A stretch of DNA of 64,000 bases from CAZRQL01 sp964602415 (lineage in GTDB: Bacteria; Bacteroidota; Bacteroidia; Cytophagales; Flammeovirgaceae): the NCBI GenBank assembly GCA_964602415.1, contig CAZRQL010000012.1:1-64000 (forward strand), in the 5' to 3' direction. Under the pieces are notes generated by a model. The model made no database searches. It was not told where the DNA came from and saw only the letters and a program-made list of their open reading frames with translations. Positions 42,822 to 51,934 of this stretch are shown in pieces (position 1 is the stretch's first letter; each line of letters starts with the position of its first letter). The position numbers and the translations under genes are program-made.

Positions 42822-43967
42822 TCAATCTGAGCGATCAGAACCGTTTCTCCAACTTCCTACCGCAAGCCTCCAATAAGCCAACATTTTGCTATCGCGGTTG
42901 TGCAAAACATAGTGATTGTCACTAAAGGGGGTTTCTACTTTTGTAAAAGTAAAGGCAAAACGTCTTTGCAAACTGGCCGAAAAATAAGTCCAAGTCAATT
43001 GTCCAAACACCTCACTGACTTCGAGCGGTTCGCCAAATACCATGTAAATCATGCCCCTGTCTGTGCGCCAACCCTCTCTGATGCTGGTAAAATTTTTATT
43101 GGCATAAGTAACCCTTCGATAATAAGAGGCGATGATTTTGAGTGTGTTGTTTTGTGTGCCACCAAAACTGAGCCATTGCTCATCCATGAGTTTCTTTTTG
43201 TAATTGGATTTTTTTATCTTTTCAAACTCTTCATTGTCAGATATATACACCATAGCCTCTGCTAAGTGGTTGACCACTTTTAATTTGGGATAATCTTTGG
43301 AAACCACTGTGATGGCTTGGCCTTCTTGGTTGGTGGTATCGGTTTGCACAAAATAGAGTGCTTTTTTATTGAGAACAAAAGGCTCATTGGCTTTAATTAC
43401 GGCAAGGCTGTCCACTTCCATTTCCATAGGGATATTGACCTTTGTGAGGAAAGGCGGCAAGGCAAACAAGAGTGTCTCTCTAAAGCGGTAAATAAACACT
43501 TGTTCTCTATTGGTTTGGATTGATATTGTATCTCCAAGCCTAAAAAATTGGTCTTTTTTGTTAGACAGCAACGTAAAATCTCGTTCTTTTCCTTTTTGCA
43601 CACCGGCTTGTGCGGTGCTTTTTGTTCCGATTCTTTTGTCAGTCAACACCAAATCAAATTCTACCTCCGAAACGACAATTTTTTGAATCTCAAAATTTAT
43701 CCAAAACTCTTCGCCCACTTTTCGGTGGCTTTCAGAGGCTAAATTCAAGTTTTTTTGTTGTATTATTGAGCCATCGGAATTGCGCCTCATCGTAATTTCA
43801 AGACTAAGGTCTTCAGGAGAAATTGCGCTTTTGTGTCTGGCACTAAACACTTTGACCTCAAAGCGGTATAAAGATTTGTCCTCTTGGACAACAGCAGAAA
43901 TTCTTTGTTGTGCCCAAAGACAGGAAATTGAACACAAACAACTGCACAGTAGTAATAATCTTTTCAT
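42822..43967 (-). CDS. GWxTD domain secreted protein
   Basis: Exported protein of 381 residues with a signal peptide (RLLLLCSCLCSISCLWAQ; the cysteines could also allow lipidation). The C-terminal domain carries the namesake motif in SIREGWRTDRGMIYMVFGEP and a KLMDEQWLSFGG stretch. The central part is beta-rich. The family occurs in Bacteroidota and its function is not established. The frame extends 25 codons upstream, but signal peptide logic fixes the ATG at 43967, and that ATG overlaps the start codon of the divergent gene. Confidence 0.83.
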   Translation of the reverse strand: MKRLLLLCSCLCSISCLWAQQRISAVVQEDKSLYRFEVKVFSARHKSAISPEDLSLEITMRRNSDGSIIQQKNLNLASESHRKVGEEFWINFEIQKIVVSEVEFDLVLTDKRIGTKSTAQAGVQKGKERDFTLLSNKKDQFFRLGDTISIQTNREQVFIYRFRETLLFALPPFLTKVNIPMEMEVDSLAVIKANEPFVLNKKALYFVQTDTTNQEGQAITVVSKDYPKLKVVNHLAEAMVYISDNEEFEKIKKSNYKKKLMDEQWLSFGGTQNNTLKIIASYYRRVTYANKNFTSIREGWRTDRGMIYMVFGEPLEVSEVFGQLTWTYFSASLQRRFAFTFTKVETPFSDNHYVLHNRDSKMLAYWRLAVGSWRNGSDRSD

Positions 43968-44712
43968 GCAAGATATTAAGGATTTGTTAGAACAAAAATA
44001 TTGGCAATATAACAGAGTAGAGTTTATCGAAAACGACCCCATCTCTGTGCCTTATCGTTTTGATAAGCTGCAGGACAAAGAAATAGCGGGTTTTTTTGCT
44101 GCTATTCTCTCTTGGGGGCTACGCAAAACAATCATTACCAAATCTTTAGAATTGATGAGTCGCATGGACAACAAACCCCATGAATTCATCCTTTACCACA
44201 GTGAACAGGACTTGAAGCAACTGTTGAACTTCAAACACCGCACCTTCAACCAAACCGATTTACTTTATTTTGTTTTTTTCCTCCAACAGCATTACCTGAG
44301 CCATCCCAGTTTGGAAGAGGCTTTTTTACCCCAACCCAATGAGTCCACGGTTGAAGGTGCATTGGTTAGGCTGAGGCGAAAATTTGAAGATCAAGAATTT
44401 TGCCCCCAACGCAGCCTCAAGCACTTGAGTTCCCCCGAGACCGGATCGGCTTGTAAACGGTTGAACATGTTTTTGCGATGGATGGTCAGACAGGAAGGTG
44501 TTGATTTTGGACTGTGGAAAAGAATTGGTACTCAAAGGCTTGTATGTCCTCTCGATGTCCATGTAAACAATGTAGCCACCCAACTGGGGCTTTTACAGGG
44601 ACAAAAAGGCTGGAAGGCTGCCCTTGCACTCACCGAAACACTTCGCCGGTTTGACCCTCAAGACCCCGTAAAGTATGATTTTGCTCTTTTTGGCATGGGA
44701 GCCATGCGATAG
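43966..44712 (+). CDS. TIGR02757 family protein
   Basis: Protein of 248 residues matching TIGR02757, uncharacterised. Recognisable parts are DPISVPYRF near the N-terminus, EIAGFFAAILSWGLRKTII, KRLNMFLRWMVRQ, CPLDVHVNNVATQLGLL and FDPQDPVKYDFALFGMG. The helical make-up and the PLDVHV...YDFALFG block recall the HhH-GPD DNA glycosylase fold, so DNA repair is possible, but catalytic residues are not assigned. The ATG at 43966 sits inside the CATG used by the GWxTD gene on the other strand. The frame is open upstream to 43780 but that part is antisense to GWxTD. Confidence 0.82.
   Translation: MQDIKDLLEQKYWQYNRVEFIENDPISVPYRFDKLQDKEIAGFFAAILSWGLRKTIITKSLELMSRMDNKPHEFILYHSEQDLKQLLNFKHRTFNQTDLLYFVFFLQQHYLSHPSLEEAFLPQPNESTVEGALVRLRRKFEDQEFCPQRSLKHLSSPETGSACKRLNMFLRWMVRQEGVDFGLWKRIGTQRLVCPLDVHVNNVATQLGLLQGQKGWKAALALTETLRRFDPQDPVKYDFALFGMGAMR
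43993..44000 (-). promoter_or_regulatory. -7 element for the GWxTD gene inside the divergent coding region
   Basis: TATTTTTG on the minus strand matches TAnnTTTG and lies 26 bases upstream of the GWxTD ATG. It falls within the first ten codons of the TIGR02757 gene, supporting true overlap of the two genes' control and coding DNA. Confidence 0.45.
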
Positions 44713-44753
44713 GACGAACTTTGTGTCATTATTGCAGGCAAATTGACGGCGTG

Positions 44754-46151
44754 ATGTCGAAAAAAATAATTCTTAGCGACTTAGAAATTACAACTTTAGG
44801 GGCTGAAGCAGCCGGTATTGGCAGGTGGGAGCAGATGGTAGTCTTTGTCAAGGGAGCTTTGCCGGGTGATGTGGTAGATGTTGAGATTTTCAAAAAAAAG
44901 GCTTCCTACGCCCAAGCCAACTTATTGAAAATTAAGAGTCCTTCTCCTTATCGGGTTGAGCCGTTTTGCGAGCATTTTGGTATTTGCGGGGGATGTTCGC
45001 TTCAAAACCTTGTTTATGAGCAACAACTTGTTCACAAACAGCAGCAAGTCGAAGAGGCATTGCACAGAATAGCCAAAGTTCCGGTCTCATCTTTGGCATC
45101 AATTTTACCCTCTGACCAAACCGTCTTTTATCGCAATAAACTTGAGTTTTCTTTTAGTGAGAGAAGGTGGCTCACAGATAAGGAAATGGCTTCAGGTCAG
45201 ACTTTTGACAAGCGTGCTGCCGGTTTTCATATTCCGCAAGGCTATGACAAGGTTTTTCAGGTCAATCGCTGCTACCTCCAGCCCGACTACCACAACTCAA
45301 TCAGAAACGGCCTGTATGAGTTTGCGCTCTCTCAAGGCTTTGATTTCTATCACATTAAACAAAAATATGGTTTTTTGAGGTGTTTGACTTTGCGCTGCAA
45401 CCAAAAAGGCGAGTGGATGGCTATTGTGCAGTTTTTTGAAGACAGGCAAGAGGCTATCACACAGACAATGAATTTTTTGCAAGTCAATTTCCCTGACATT
45501 AAATCGCTATTCTACACCATCAACCCCAAAGGCAACGACACAATCTATGATTTGGAACTCCATCTTTGGAGTGGGCAGGAATTTTTATTGGAGAGTTTGG
45601 AAAATCTTGTTTTTAAGATTGGGCCTAAATCTTTTTTTCAAGTCAATGTTGGTCAGACTCTTAAAATGTACAACACCATCAAGGCATTGGCCGAGCTTAC
45701 CGGACAAGAGTTGGTCTATGACCTCTACACCGGAACGGGCACGATTGCTTTATTTTTGGCAGCCCATGCCAAAAAAGTAGTTGGCGTTGAACTCATTGCG
45801 CAAGCTATCGAGGATGCAGTACAAAACGCAGCCCTCAACCATATCACCAATGCGAGTTTTTATGCGGGCGATATCAGACAAGTGCTGACCCCTGCTTTTG
45901 TGTCTCAACATGGATCGCCCGATGTGCTGGTGGTGGATCCGCCTCGCTCGGGTATAGAAGAGAAAGTGCTCCCTGTAATCTTGGAACTTGCAGCCAAAAA
46001 AATTATTTACGTGTCTTGCAATCCCGCTACACAAGCCAGAGATGTTGCGTATCTTTCTCAAAAATACAACGTTACAAAAATGCAGCCTTTAGATATGTTT
46101 CCCCATACCCACCATGTAGAAAATATCTTGGTATTGGATATGAAATTTTAG
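44754..46151 (+). CDS. rlmD: 23S rRNA (uracil-C5)-methyltransferase RlmD-like
   Basis: Protein of 465 residues: an N-terminal TRAM domain (about 10-65), a 4Fe-4S cluster motif FCEHFGICGGCSLQ, and a C-terminal SAM-dependent domain. The catalytic region shows FFQVNVGQTLKMY, LVYDLYTGTGTIALF, VLVVDPPRSGIEEK and YVSCNPATQARD with the nucleophilic cysteine. It methylates C5 of a uridine in 23S rRNA; RlmD is the best assignment, although RlmC-like or TrmA-like activity cannot be excluded. ATG at 44754 is used. It lies between the TIGR02757 and SpoIIE-type genes. Confidence 0.88.
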   Translation: MSKKIILSDLEITTLGAEAAGIGRWEQMVVFVKGALPGDVVDVEIFKKKASYAQANLLKIKSPSPYRVEPFCEHFGICGGCSLQNLVYEQQLVHKQQQVEEALHRIAKVPVSSLASILPSDQTVFYRNKLEFSFSERRWLTDKEMASGQTFDKRAAGFHIPQGYDKVFQVNRCYLQPDYHNSIRNGLYEFALSQGFDFYHIKQKYGFLRCLTLRCNQKGEWMAIVQFFEDRQEAITQTMNFLQVNFPDIKSLFYTINPKGNDTIYDLELHLWSGQEFLLESLENLVFKIGPKSFFQVNVGQTLKMYNTIKALAELTGQELVYDLYTGTGTIALFLAAHAKKVVGVELIAQAIEDAVQNAALNHITNASFYAGDIRQVLTPAFVSQHGSPDVLVVDPPRSGIEEKVLPVILELAAKKIIYVSCNPATQARDVAYLSQKYNVTKMQPLDMFPHTHHVENILVLDMKF

Positions 46152-46179
46152 CTACTTTTAGAACCGGTAAGGGTAAAAA

Positions 46180-48711
46180 ATGAGACTTAACAGCCTTAAA
46201 GCCAAATTATTGTTATCATTTCTGCTAAGTTTGGCAGTTGTTACGCTTATTGTGGTAACATTCATTTGGTTTGATAAAAGCGTACAAGAACTGGCTGAAA
46301 TCAATATCAATCTCACCGAAATTGAACTCGAAACAAAAGAAGTATCAATTCTGGAAAAAGATTTTTTTGCTTACGACATTGCAGAAGAAAACTTTTACAG
46401 AGATGGCACCAGCCGCCTGCTTGAAATAAGAAAAGAGCGAATCAATCAGTTGAAAGAATCTTTGAAAAAACTCAGTGAAAATGATGAGTTGGATGCCATT
46501 CATATCAAACAGGACGTAAGTCAGTTACTGGAAAAAATCGAGCACTTTGACATCATGTTTTACTTGCTTGTAGATGAATTGCTCAAGCGCGGCTTTAAAG
46601 ACTATGGATTGGAAGGGCAATTGCGCAACAATATTCATGCCTTGGAAAATGCTCCCGAGCTTACTGATAAAGGCAAGATACTGGTCATTAGAAAGCATGA
46701 AAAAGACTATTTCCTACGCAAGGAATTGAGATACATTACTTTGGCTGAAGAAGCCATCAAAGAACTCAAAAAGGAAATCAACAGCAAGGTCAAAAATAAA
46801 ATTCAGCGTGAAGCCTATCTTGAGCACGCAGATAATTACATGGACTACCTACTCCAAATAGTTGATATAGAGGAGAGAATAGGAGTACAAACCCAGGGCG
46901 GCCTCAAAACTGAAATACTTTCGTTTTGGCACACCATCGAGGACGACCTCAATCAAATAGAAAGTGCTGTTTTAGAGGAAGTTGGTAAAATTCGCGATGA
47001 GGTCGAATATACGATTGGCGGTCTTTTGATGGTTTTCTTATTGTTTTTGGGGTTTTTGCTTCATCTTTTGATTCAGCAATTGGGTCGCCCGATACGCAAA
47101 CTTTCTCAGTCAATCAACAATATCGTAATCAATAATTTTGAAGAAGGAAAAGTAGAAGCTCCCAACACCAACGATGAAATCGGGCAACTTGGCCGTGATA
47201 TAAAACTTATGGTTGATAAGGTGCGGCATAACACTTCCCAAATCACAAGCCAGAATAAGAAAATAGAGATGGCTTTTAGGAATTTGGAAGTCATTAGCCA
47301 AAAAGGGCGAGAAATTACAGCTTCCTTAGACCTTGAGCAAATCACCTCATCCACAGAGTCTTGTATCAAGGCACTGATTGCCTCTGACCTGGTGGGAATC
47401 GGCCTATACAATGCAGAGACGCACACCATTGATTTTGTGGTCAACTTTGAAGGCCAATCAACCATAGTCAGAGACTCAATCGACGATAGAACAAGGCTTT
47501 CCGTTGTTTGTTTTAAGACGGGACAGGTTATTTCTATGTCCGACGTAGCCAATGAATACAGGCGAATTTTGCCGAATGCAACATGGAAATTGTCCGGTCA
47601 AAAAGAGCCTAAGTCTTTGATATACCTGCCGTTGGTGGCCAAAAAAGAAACTATGGGAGTCCTTACCGTCCAAAGTTTCAAGAAAAATGCTTTTGCGGAT
47701 TATCACCTCAATATCTTGCAGGCTTTGGGAACTTATGTTTCAATAGCCTTAGAAAATTCATCTGTTTTTCAAGAGCTTGAAAAAAAGAATGCCCAACTGT
47801 TGGCATCGGAAGAAGAACTCAAAATGAATGCGGAGGAGTTGCGCTCTGTAAACGAGCAACTTGCGGCCTCAAATCAACTCATGCAACTCACCAATGAGCA
47901 ACAAAAAAAAAAAAAAATTCTGATAGAGAAGAAAAATACTGATATTCAAGCAAGTATAAATTATGCACAACGAATCCAAGAAGCTGTTTTGCCTGAAATG
48001 GACTTTGTGATGGAAAAACTGCCGGAGAGTTTTGTGTTTTTCAAGCCTCGTGATGTAGTCAGCGGAGATTTTTTCTGGGTCAATACAATCAAAGATAAGA
48101 CTGTTATTGTGGTGGCAGATTGTACGGGGCACGGAGTACCCGGTGCTTTTATGTCTCTGATAGGCAACAATTTGCTAAATCAAATTGTGTTGCAAAATGA
48201 AATCACTTCGCCGGACGAAATACTCAACCAACTTCATATCAAAGTACGTCAGGTACTCAAACAAGAAGAAACCCTCAACCGAGATGGAATGGATGTGTCT
48301 GTTGCTGTTTTGCAAGAAACACAAGATAAATTGCTCATTGAGTTTGCAGGGGCAAAATCAAACCTGTATTTGGCTCGAAAAAGCGAATTAGAGGTGATTA
48401 AGGGCGATATTAACTCCATAGGTGGAGAGCAAAAAGAAAATGTCAGACTTTTCTCTCTCCATAGAATTGAAATCCAAGAACCTGTAACTTTTTATCTTTC
48501 TTCAGACGGATACCACCATCAGTTTGGAGGCCCCGAAAACCGCAAGTTTATGCTCAGTAGGTTTAGGGAACTATTGTTTTCGATAAAGGATCTGCCGCCC
48601 ACCCAACAGTTTGAAGAGTTGGAAAGAACTTTTGTAGAGTGGAAAGGCGATGAGGCTCAAATAGATGATATTCTGATACTTGGAGCAAAAGTTTATCCTA
48701 AAAATAAATAA
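46180..48711 (+). CDS. Sensor SpoIIE-type phosphatase with HAMP and GAF
   Basis: Membrane protein of 843 residues. A first helix at about 8-30 precedes a long helical extracytoplasmic sensor (31-275, resembling 4-helix-bundle or HBM sensors). A second helix is at about 280-303, HAMP at 304-360, GAF at about 385-525 (SLIYLPLVAKKETMGVLTVQ), a coiled coil at 525-600, then SpoIIE phosphatase with FKPRDVVSGDFFW and DCTGHGVPGAFMSLIGNN. It has the same output domain as the 8201 gene but a different sensor. The partner protein is not in the window. It follows rlmD by 28 bases. Confidence 0.88.
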   Translation: MRLNSLKAKLLLSFLLSLAVVTLIVVTFIWFDKSVQELAEININLTEIELETKEVSILEKDFFAYDIAEENFYRDGTSRLLEIRKERINQLKESLKKLSENDELDAIHIKQDVSQLLEKIEHFDIMFYLLVDELLKRGFKDYGLEGQLRNNIHALENAPELTDKGKILVIRKHEKDYFLRKELRYITLAEEAIKELKKEINSKVKNKIQREAYLEHADNYMDYLLQIVDIEERIGVQTQGGLKTEILSFWHTIEDDLNQIESAVLEEVGKIRDEVEYTIGGLLMVFLLFLGFLLHLLIQQLGRPIRKLSQSINNIVINNFEEGKVEAPNTNDEIGQLGRDIKLMVDKVRHNTSQITSQNKKIEMAFRNLEVISQKGREITASLDLEQITSSTESCIKALIASDLVGIGLYNAETHTIDFVVNFEGQSTIVRDSIDDRTRLSVVCFKTGQVISMSDVANEYRRILPNATWKLSGQKEPKSLIYLPLVAKKETMGVLTVQSFKKNAFADYHLNILQALGTYVSIALENSSVFQELEKKNAQLLASEEELKMNAEELRSVNEQLAASNQLMQLTNEQQKKKKILIEKKNTDIQASINYAQRIQEAVLPEMDFVMEKLPESFVFFKPRDVVSGDFFWVNTIKDKTVIVVADCTGHGVPGAFMSLIGNNLLNQIVLQNEITSPDEILNQLHIKVRQVLKQEETLNRDGMDVSVAVLQETQDKLLIEFAGAKSNLYLARKSELEVIKGDINSIGGEQKENVRLFSLHRIEIQEPVTFYLSSDGYHHQFGGPENRKFMLSRFRELLFSIKDLPPTQQFEELERTFVEWKGDEAQIDDILILGAKVYPKNK

Positions 48712-48763
48712 TTTACGAAAAATAATTGTTATTTTATACTTTTACAAAAACTTAGTTTCTTAC

Positions 48764-48771
48764 TAAATTTG
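48764..48771 (+). promoter_or_regulatory. -7 element before the small membrane protein-DUF3822-coaD unit
   Basis: TAAATTTG fits TAnnTTTG, 18 bases before the ATG at 48790. No TTG is found at -33. Confidence 0.45.
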
Positions 48772-48789
48772 CATTAAATCTACAAAACT

Positions 48790-49395
48790 ATGTCATCCGT
48801 AAGAATTTGGACTATTGTTCTCTTTGTGCTTTCCGGTGTCTTGGCTTACGCGCTTGCTGAGAGTATTTTGGGTACAGTTCGCTACAACCAACAAGTCAAA
48901 GACTCAGAAATGGCGGTTATTGAGCAACTTAAAGCCATACGCGAGGCTCAAAAATTGTTTTTACTCAGCAAAGGATATTATGCCCCCAGTTGGGAAGAAT
49001 TGATTAAGTACGTCAAAGAAGATTCTTTTTATGTAGTCCAAAGAACAGAGACCATCATACCCAGAGAGCGCGGAGATAAAGAGTACTTCAAAGGTGATAT
49101 TGTGAAAGTTAGGTTCGACACCACCCAAAGGCTGTTGGTCAAAGATTACCTTTTTCCTGTGCAGGATTATCCCTCGCTCAATATAGATAGGCTGGGGCAA
49201 ATTCCGGGCTATGACAATGAGTATTTCCAGCTTAAAACCCGCCTTGATACCTTGAAAGGCAGGGTAGCTTACGTAGAGGTGGTGGATGTAAAGCCCTTCG
49301 ACAAGACCCGAAGCGATGAAAACGACAATATCAGAAGGCGATTGATTAGGTTTGGTTCGCTCGATGCAGTAACTTTATCAGGAAATTGGGAATAA
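48790..49395 (+). CDS. Single-pass membrane protein, unknown function
   Basis: Protein of 201 residues with one N-terminal membrane helix (about 8-28, LFVLSGVLAYALAESI) and a soluble remainder that may resemble a minor pilin or secretion-anchor shape. The segment AIREAQKLFLLSKGYYAPSWEELIKYV recalls type II pseudopilins, but no prepilin peptidase site is seen. I do not recognise the family. Its TAA is in frame with the next gene, which starts 12 bases later. Confidence 0.6.
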   Translation: MSSVRIWTIVLFVLSGVLAYALAESILGTVRYNQQVKDSEMAVIEQLKAIREAQKLFLLSKGYYAPSWEELIKYVKEDSFYVVQRTETIIPRERGDKEYFKGDIVKVRFDTTQRLLVKDYLFPVQDYPSLNIDRLGQIPGYDNEYFQLKTRLDTLKGRVAYVEVVDVKPFDKTRSDENDNIRRRLIRFGSLDAVTLSGNWE

Positions 49396-49407
49396 AATTT
49401 TTTTCTA

Positions 49408-50274
49408 TTGGAAACTTCAATTGGATACCAAACATATTTTACCGTCAAAGACACACATTTCGATGTCGAATTGATACCTCACTATCACCTGCAAATTATT
49501 TTAGGTAGTAGAGATATAGTAGTCAATGTTTTGGATGTTGAAAAAGAAAAAATTGTTTTTTTTGAACTCATACAACTCCCGCCTTACCAAGATTCCGAGC
49601 AGTTTGTGGGGCTTCTCCAAGAAGTCTGGCAGTCGCATCCTTACTTGTTGGCCGGTTTTTGGGGTAAAGTAAAGCTATCTCTCTTTAGCACCCAGTTCAG
49701 TCTGCTGCCTGAAAAATTTCACAACAAAAATGCCGTAGAACAGTACTACACTATTGGTAATAGCTTTGAACCAAACAGCCAAGAGTTACATTTTGCTGAG
49801 GTTTCAAAAAGGAAAGTTTATATCTACTTTGCAGTTGACAATTATCTGATAGCGTGGATCAAAAACATCTATCAAAATTCTTCCATAGCAATTACCCATT
49901 ACAACTCAAACTTACTGCTGTCGGCTTCAAATTTGTCTCAATATGGCGAATATGTTGTCATTTATGCCATGAGGGGTCGTTTTAGTATTTTGAGACTATC
50001 CGAAGGTACAGCATTGTATATCAATACTTTTGATTACGATTCGGTAGATGACTTTGTGTATTATGTCTTGTTTGCGCTTACACAATTAGATCTGATCCCC
50101 TCACAAGTCGAGATCAATGTATGGGGTACACTTTCCAGCCACTCCGGCGAACTGAAAAAACTTGCTGCTTATGTGGCCAAAGTCGAAATGGGGAGAAGAG
50201 TCTGCGAGGCTAAGTTAAGTTACCATTTTGATGAATTGCCTGAAAGTTTATTTTTGGGACTTCAAACCGCTTGA
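49408..50274 (+). CDS. DUF3822 protein
   Basis: Protein of 288 residues matching DUF3822, a Bacteroidota family often next to coaD. Segments include FDVELIPHYHLQIILG, QFSLLPEKFHN, YIYFAVDNYLIAWI and RGRFSILRLSEGTALYIN, reminiscent of an actin-like or PilM-like fold. The role is unknown. No in-frame ATG occurs until about residue 200, so TTG at 49408 is the likely start. It is in the same frame as the genes before and after it. Confidence 0.8.
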   Translation: METSIGYQTYFTVKDTHFDVELIPHYHLQIILGSRDIVVNVLDVEKEKIVFFELIQLPPYQDSEQFVGLLQEVWQSHPYLLAGFWGKVKLSLFSTQFSLLPEKFHNKNAVEQYYTIGNSFEPNSQELHFAEVSKRKVYIYFAVDNYLIAWIKNIYQNSSIAITHYNSNLLLSASNLSQYGEYVVIYAMRGRFSILRLSEGTALYINTFDYDSVDDFVYYVLFALTQLDLIPSQVEINVWGTLSSHSGELKKLAAYVAKVEMGRRVCEAKLSYHFDELPESLFLGLQTA

Positions 50275-50277
50275 TAG

Positions 50278-50748
50278 TTGGAGAGAATTGCAGTTTTTCC
50301 CGGACATTTTGATCCTTTCACAAAAGGGCACGAAGATATTGCCATAAGGGCATCAAAGATTTTTGACAAACTCATCATAGCTGTTGGTCACAATACTCGA
50401 AAATCTCGTTATTTTTCTATACAGTTCACTTACGAACAAATTAAAAAGTTGTTTGTCAATCATCCTAATATAGAGGTTTTCGTTTTTGATGAATTAACGG
50501 CTGTTTTTGCCAAAAAGCACGGAGCCAACTATGTGCTCAGAGGTGTAAGGAATACTACAGATTTTGAGTACGAGGATTCTATCGCTCAAGCCAATAAGAG
50601 CATCAATCCCGAATTAGAAACTATTTTTTTAATCACCTCTCCTCAGTTTGCTCATATTTCTTCCACTATTATAAGAGAACTGCACCGATACGGCACAAAG
50701 GATTTGAGCAAATTTGTCTCCTATGAATTGCCTGACTATCAAAGCTAA
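50278..50748 (+). CDS. coaD: Phosphopantetheine adenylyltransferase
   Basis: Protein of 156 residues that makes dephospho-CoA from 4-phosphopantetheine and ATP. Nucleotidyl transferase hallmarks are AVFPGHFDPFTKGHEDI, with the TxGH element, the RGVRNTTDFEYE segment, and FAHISSTIIRE resembling the ISST motif. There is no methionine codon anywhere in the mature frame, and an in-frame TAG at 50275-50277 precedes it, so TTG at 50278 is essentially forced as the start. It is essential in most bacteria. fabD follows. Confidence 0.95.
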   Translation: MERIAVFPGHFDPFTKGHEDIAIRASKIFDKLIIAVGHNTRKSRYFSIQFTYEQIKKLFVNHPNIEVFVFDELTAVFAKKHGANYVLRGVRNTTDFEYEDSIAQANKSINPELETIFLITSPQFAHISSTIIRELHRYGTKDLSKFVSYELPDYQS

Positions 50749-50804
50749 TGATTCACTTCGAGGAGTCATATTTTATTCCCATAGCATTTGTTAAATGGAC
50801 GATT

Positions 50805-51683
50805 ATGAAAAAAGCATATATTTTCTCTGGACAGGGTGCACAATTTCCCGGTATGGGCAAAGAGTTGTATCACAACTCGGCGAATGCCCGCCAACTGTTT
50901 GATTCTGCTTGCGAGATTCTGGGCTTTGATATCAAAGGAATCATGTTTGAAGGCAGTGCCCAAGACCTGATGCAAACCAAAGTAACCCAACCCGCCGTTT
51001 TTCTCCACTCCGTGGCTGCGGCTCTGTCAAAAGAAGACTTTGCACCCGACATGGTAGCCGGCCATTCTCTGGGTGAATTTTCGGCCTTGGTGGCTGCTCA
51101 GGCTCTAAGTTTTGAAGACGGTCTGCGCTTGGTATCGGTACGCGCCCAAGCCATGCAAGAAGCCTGTGAGCAAAACCCTTCGACCATGGCCGCTGTGTTG
51201 GGTATGGACGACAAAAAAGTCGAACAAATATGTGCAGAAATTGATGCTATTGTTGTACCGGCCAACTACAATTCTCCCGGGCAACTTGTCATTTCAGGCA
51301 CTAAAGAAGGCATCGAAATAGCAATAACGCGGCTTAAAGAGGCCGGAGCCAAGCGGGCTTTGCCTTTGCAAGTAGGAGGGGCTTTTCATTCGCCTCTCAT
51401 GGCACCTGCGCGTCAAAAACTTGCTGCCGCTATTGAGGCTACTGTGTTTTCTGTTCCTCGTTGCCCTATTTATCAAAATGTTGATGCCAAGCCACATACA
51501 GATGTAGAGCGGATTAAATCTAACTTGATTGCTCAATTGACAGCACCAGTTCTTTGGTCTCAGAGTGTAACCAACATGGTGGCAGACGGTGCACAGGAGT
51601 TTTGGGAGTGCGGACCAGGCAGTGTGCTAACCGGATTGGTCAAAAAAATAACCCCTCAAGTCTTTGTCGGGGCAGTTGTGTGA
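50805..51683 (+). CDS. fabD: Malonyl-CoA:ACP transacylase
   Basis: Protein of 292 residues loading malonyl units on acyl carrier protein for fatty acid synthesis. KAYIFSGQGAQFPGMGKEL is the N-terminal signature, the catalytic serine is in VAGHSLGEFSAL, the arginine in VSVRAQAMQEA and the catalytic histidine in GGAFHSPLM. The open frame starts at an ATG overlapping the coaD stop (50748) but the family N-terminus fits ATG 50805. Likely in the coaD transcript. Confidence 0.95.
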   Translation: MKKAYIFSGQGAQFPGMGKELYHNSANARQLFDSACEILGFDIKGIMFEGSAQDLMQTKVTQPAVFLHSVAAALSKEDFAPDMVAGHSLGEFSALVAAQALSFEDGLRLVSVRAQAMQEACEQNPSTMAAVLGMDDKKVEQICAEIDAIVVPANYNSPGQLVISGTKEGIEIAITRLKEAGAKRALPLQVGGAFHSPLMAPARQKLAAAIEATVFSVPRCPIYQNVDAKPHTDVERIKSNLIAQLTAPVLWSQSVTNMVADGAQEFWECGPGSVLTGLVKKITPQVFVGAVV

Positions 51684-51737
51684 GGTGACTCAATGCCCGT
51701 CGCTCATTTTGCTCAATTTTTTTTCTGAATGTTTTCC

Positions 51738-51905
51738 TCAATGTAGGATTTGAGACCTGCTTTTAATATGGATATTATGTCTTTTTGGTCCTATGGGTTC
51801 AAGGCGCGTATAATTCACGTAACTTTGTTCGCCCTGGATACGTAAGTATCTCGGTACTTTAAAAAGTTTTTTATCACTTGATTTTCTAAAAACTAAATCT
51901 TCAAT
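51738..51905 (-). pseudogene. Possible LytTR-like gene remnant with frameshift
   Basis: Minus-strand residues LVFRKSSDKKLFKV, RYLRIQGEQSYVNYTRL resemble the beta strands of LytTR DNA-binding domains. A neighbouring frame then encodes DIISILKAGLKSYIEEN, ending with QKKN and a stop, as if a frameshift had broken a real C-terminus. No intact gene exists. This call rests on appearance only. Confidence 0.25.
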
Positions 51906-51921
51906 TTTTTTTTTTTTTTTT
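51905..51921 (+). repeat. T17 homopolymer before the giant propeller gene
   Basis: An uninterrupted run of seventeen T lies 13 bases before the TTG start at 51935 and could vary in length by slippage. Confidence 0.7.
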
Positions 51922-51934
51922 AAATTACAACTTA

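Noticed and set aside
51714..51724. T-rich stretch after fabD as a terminator
   Set aside because: No convincing stem precedes the T-run.
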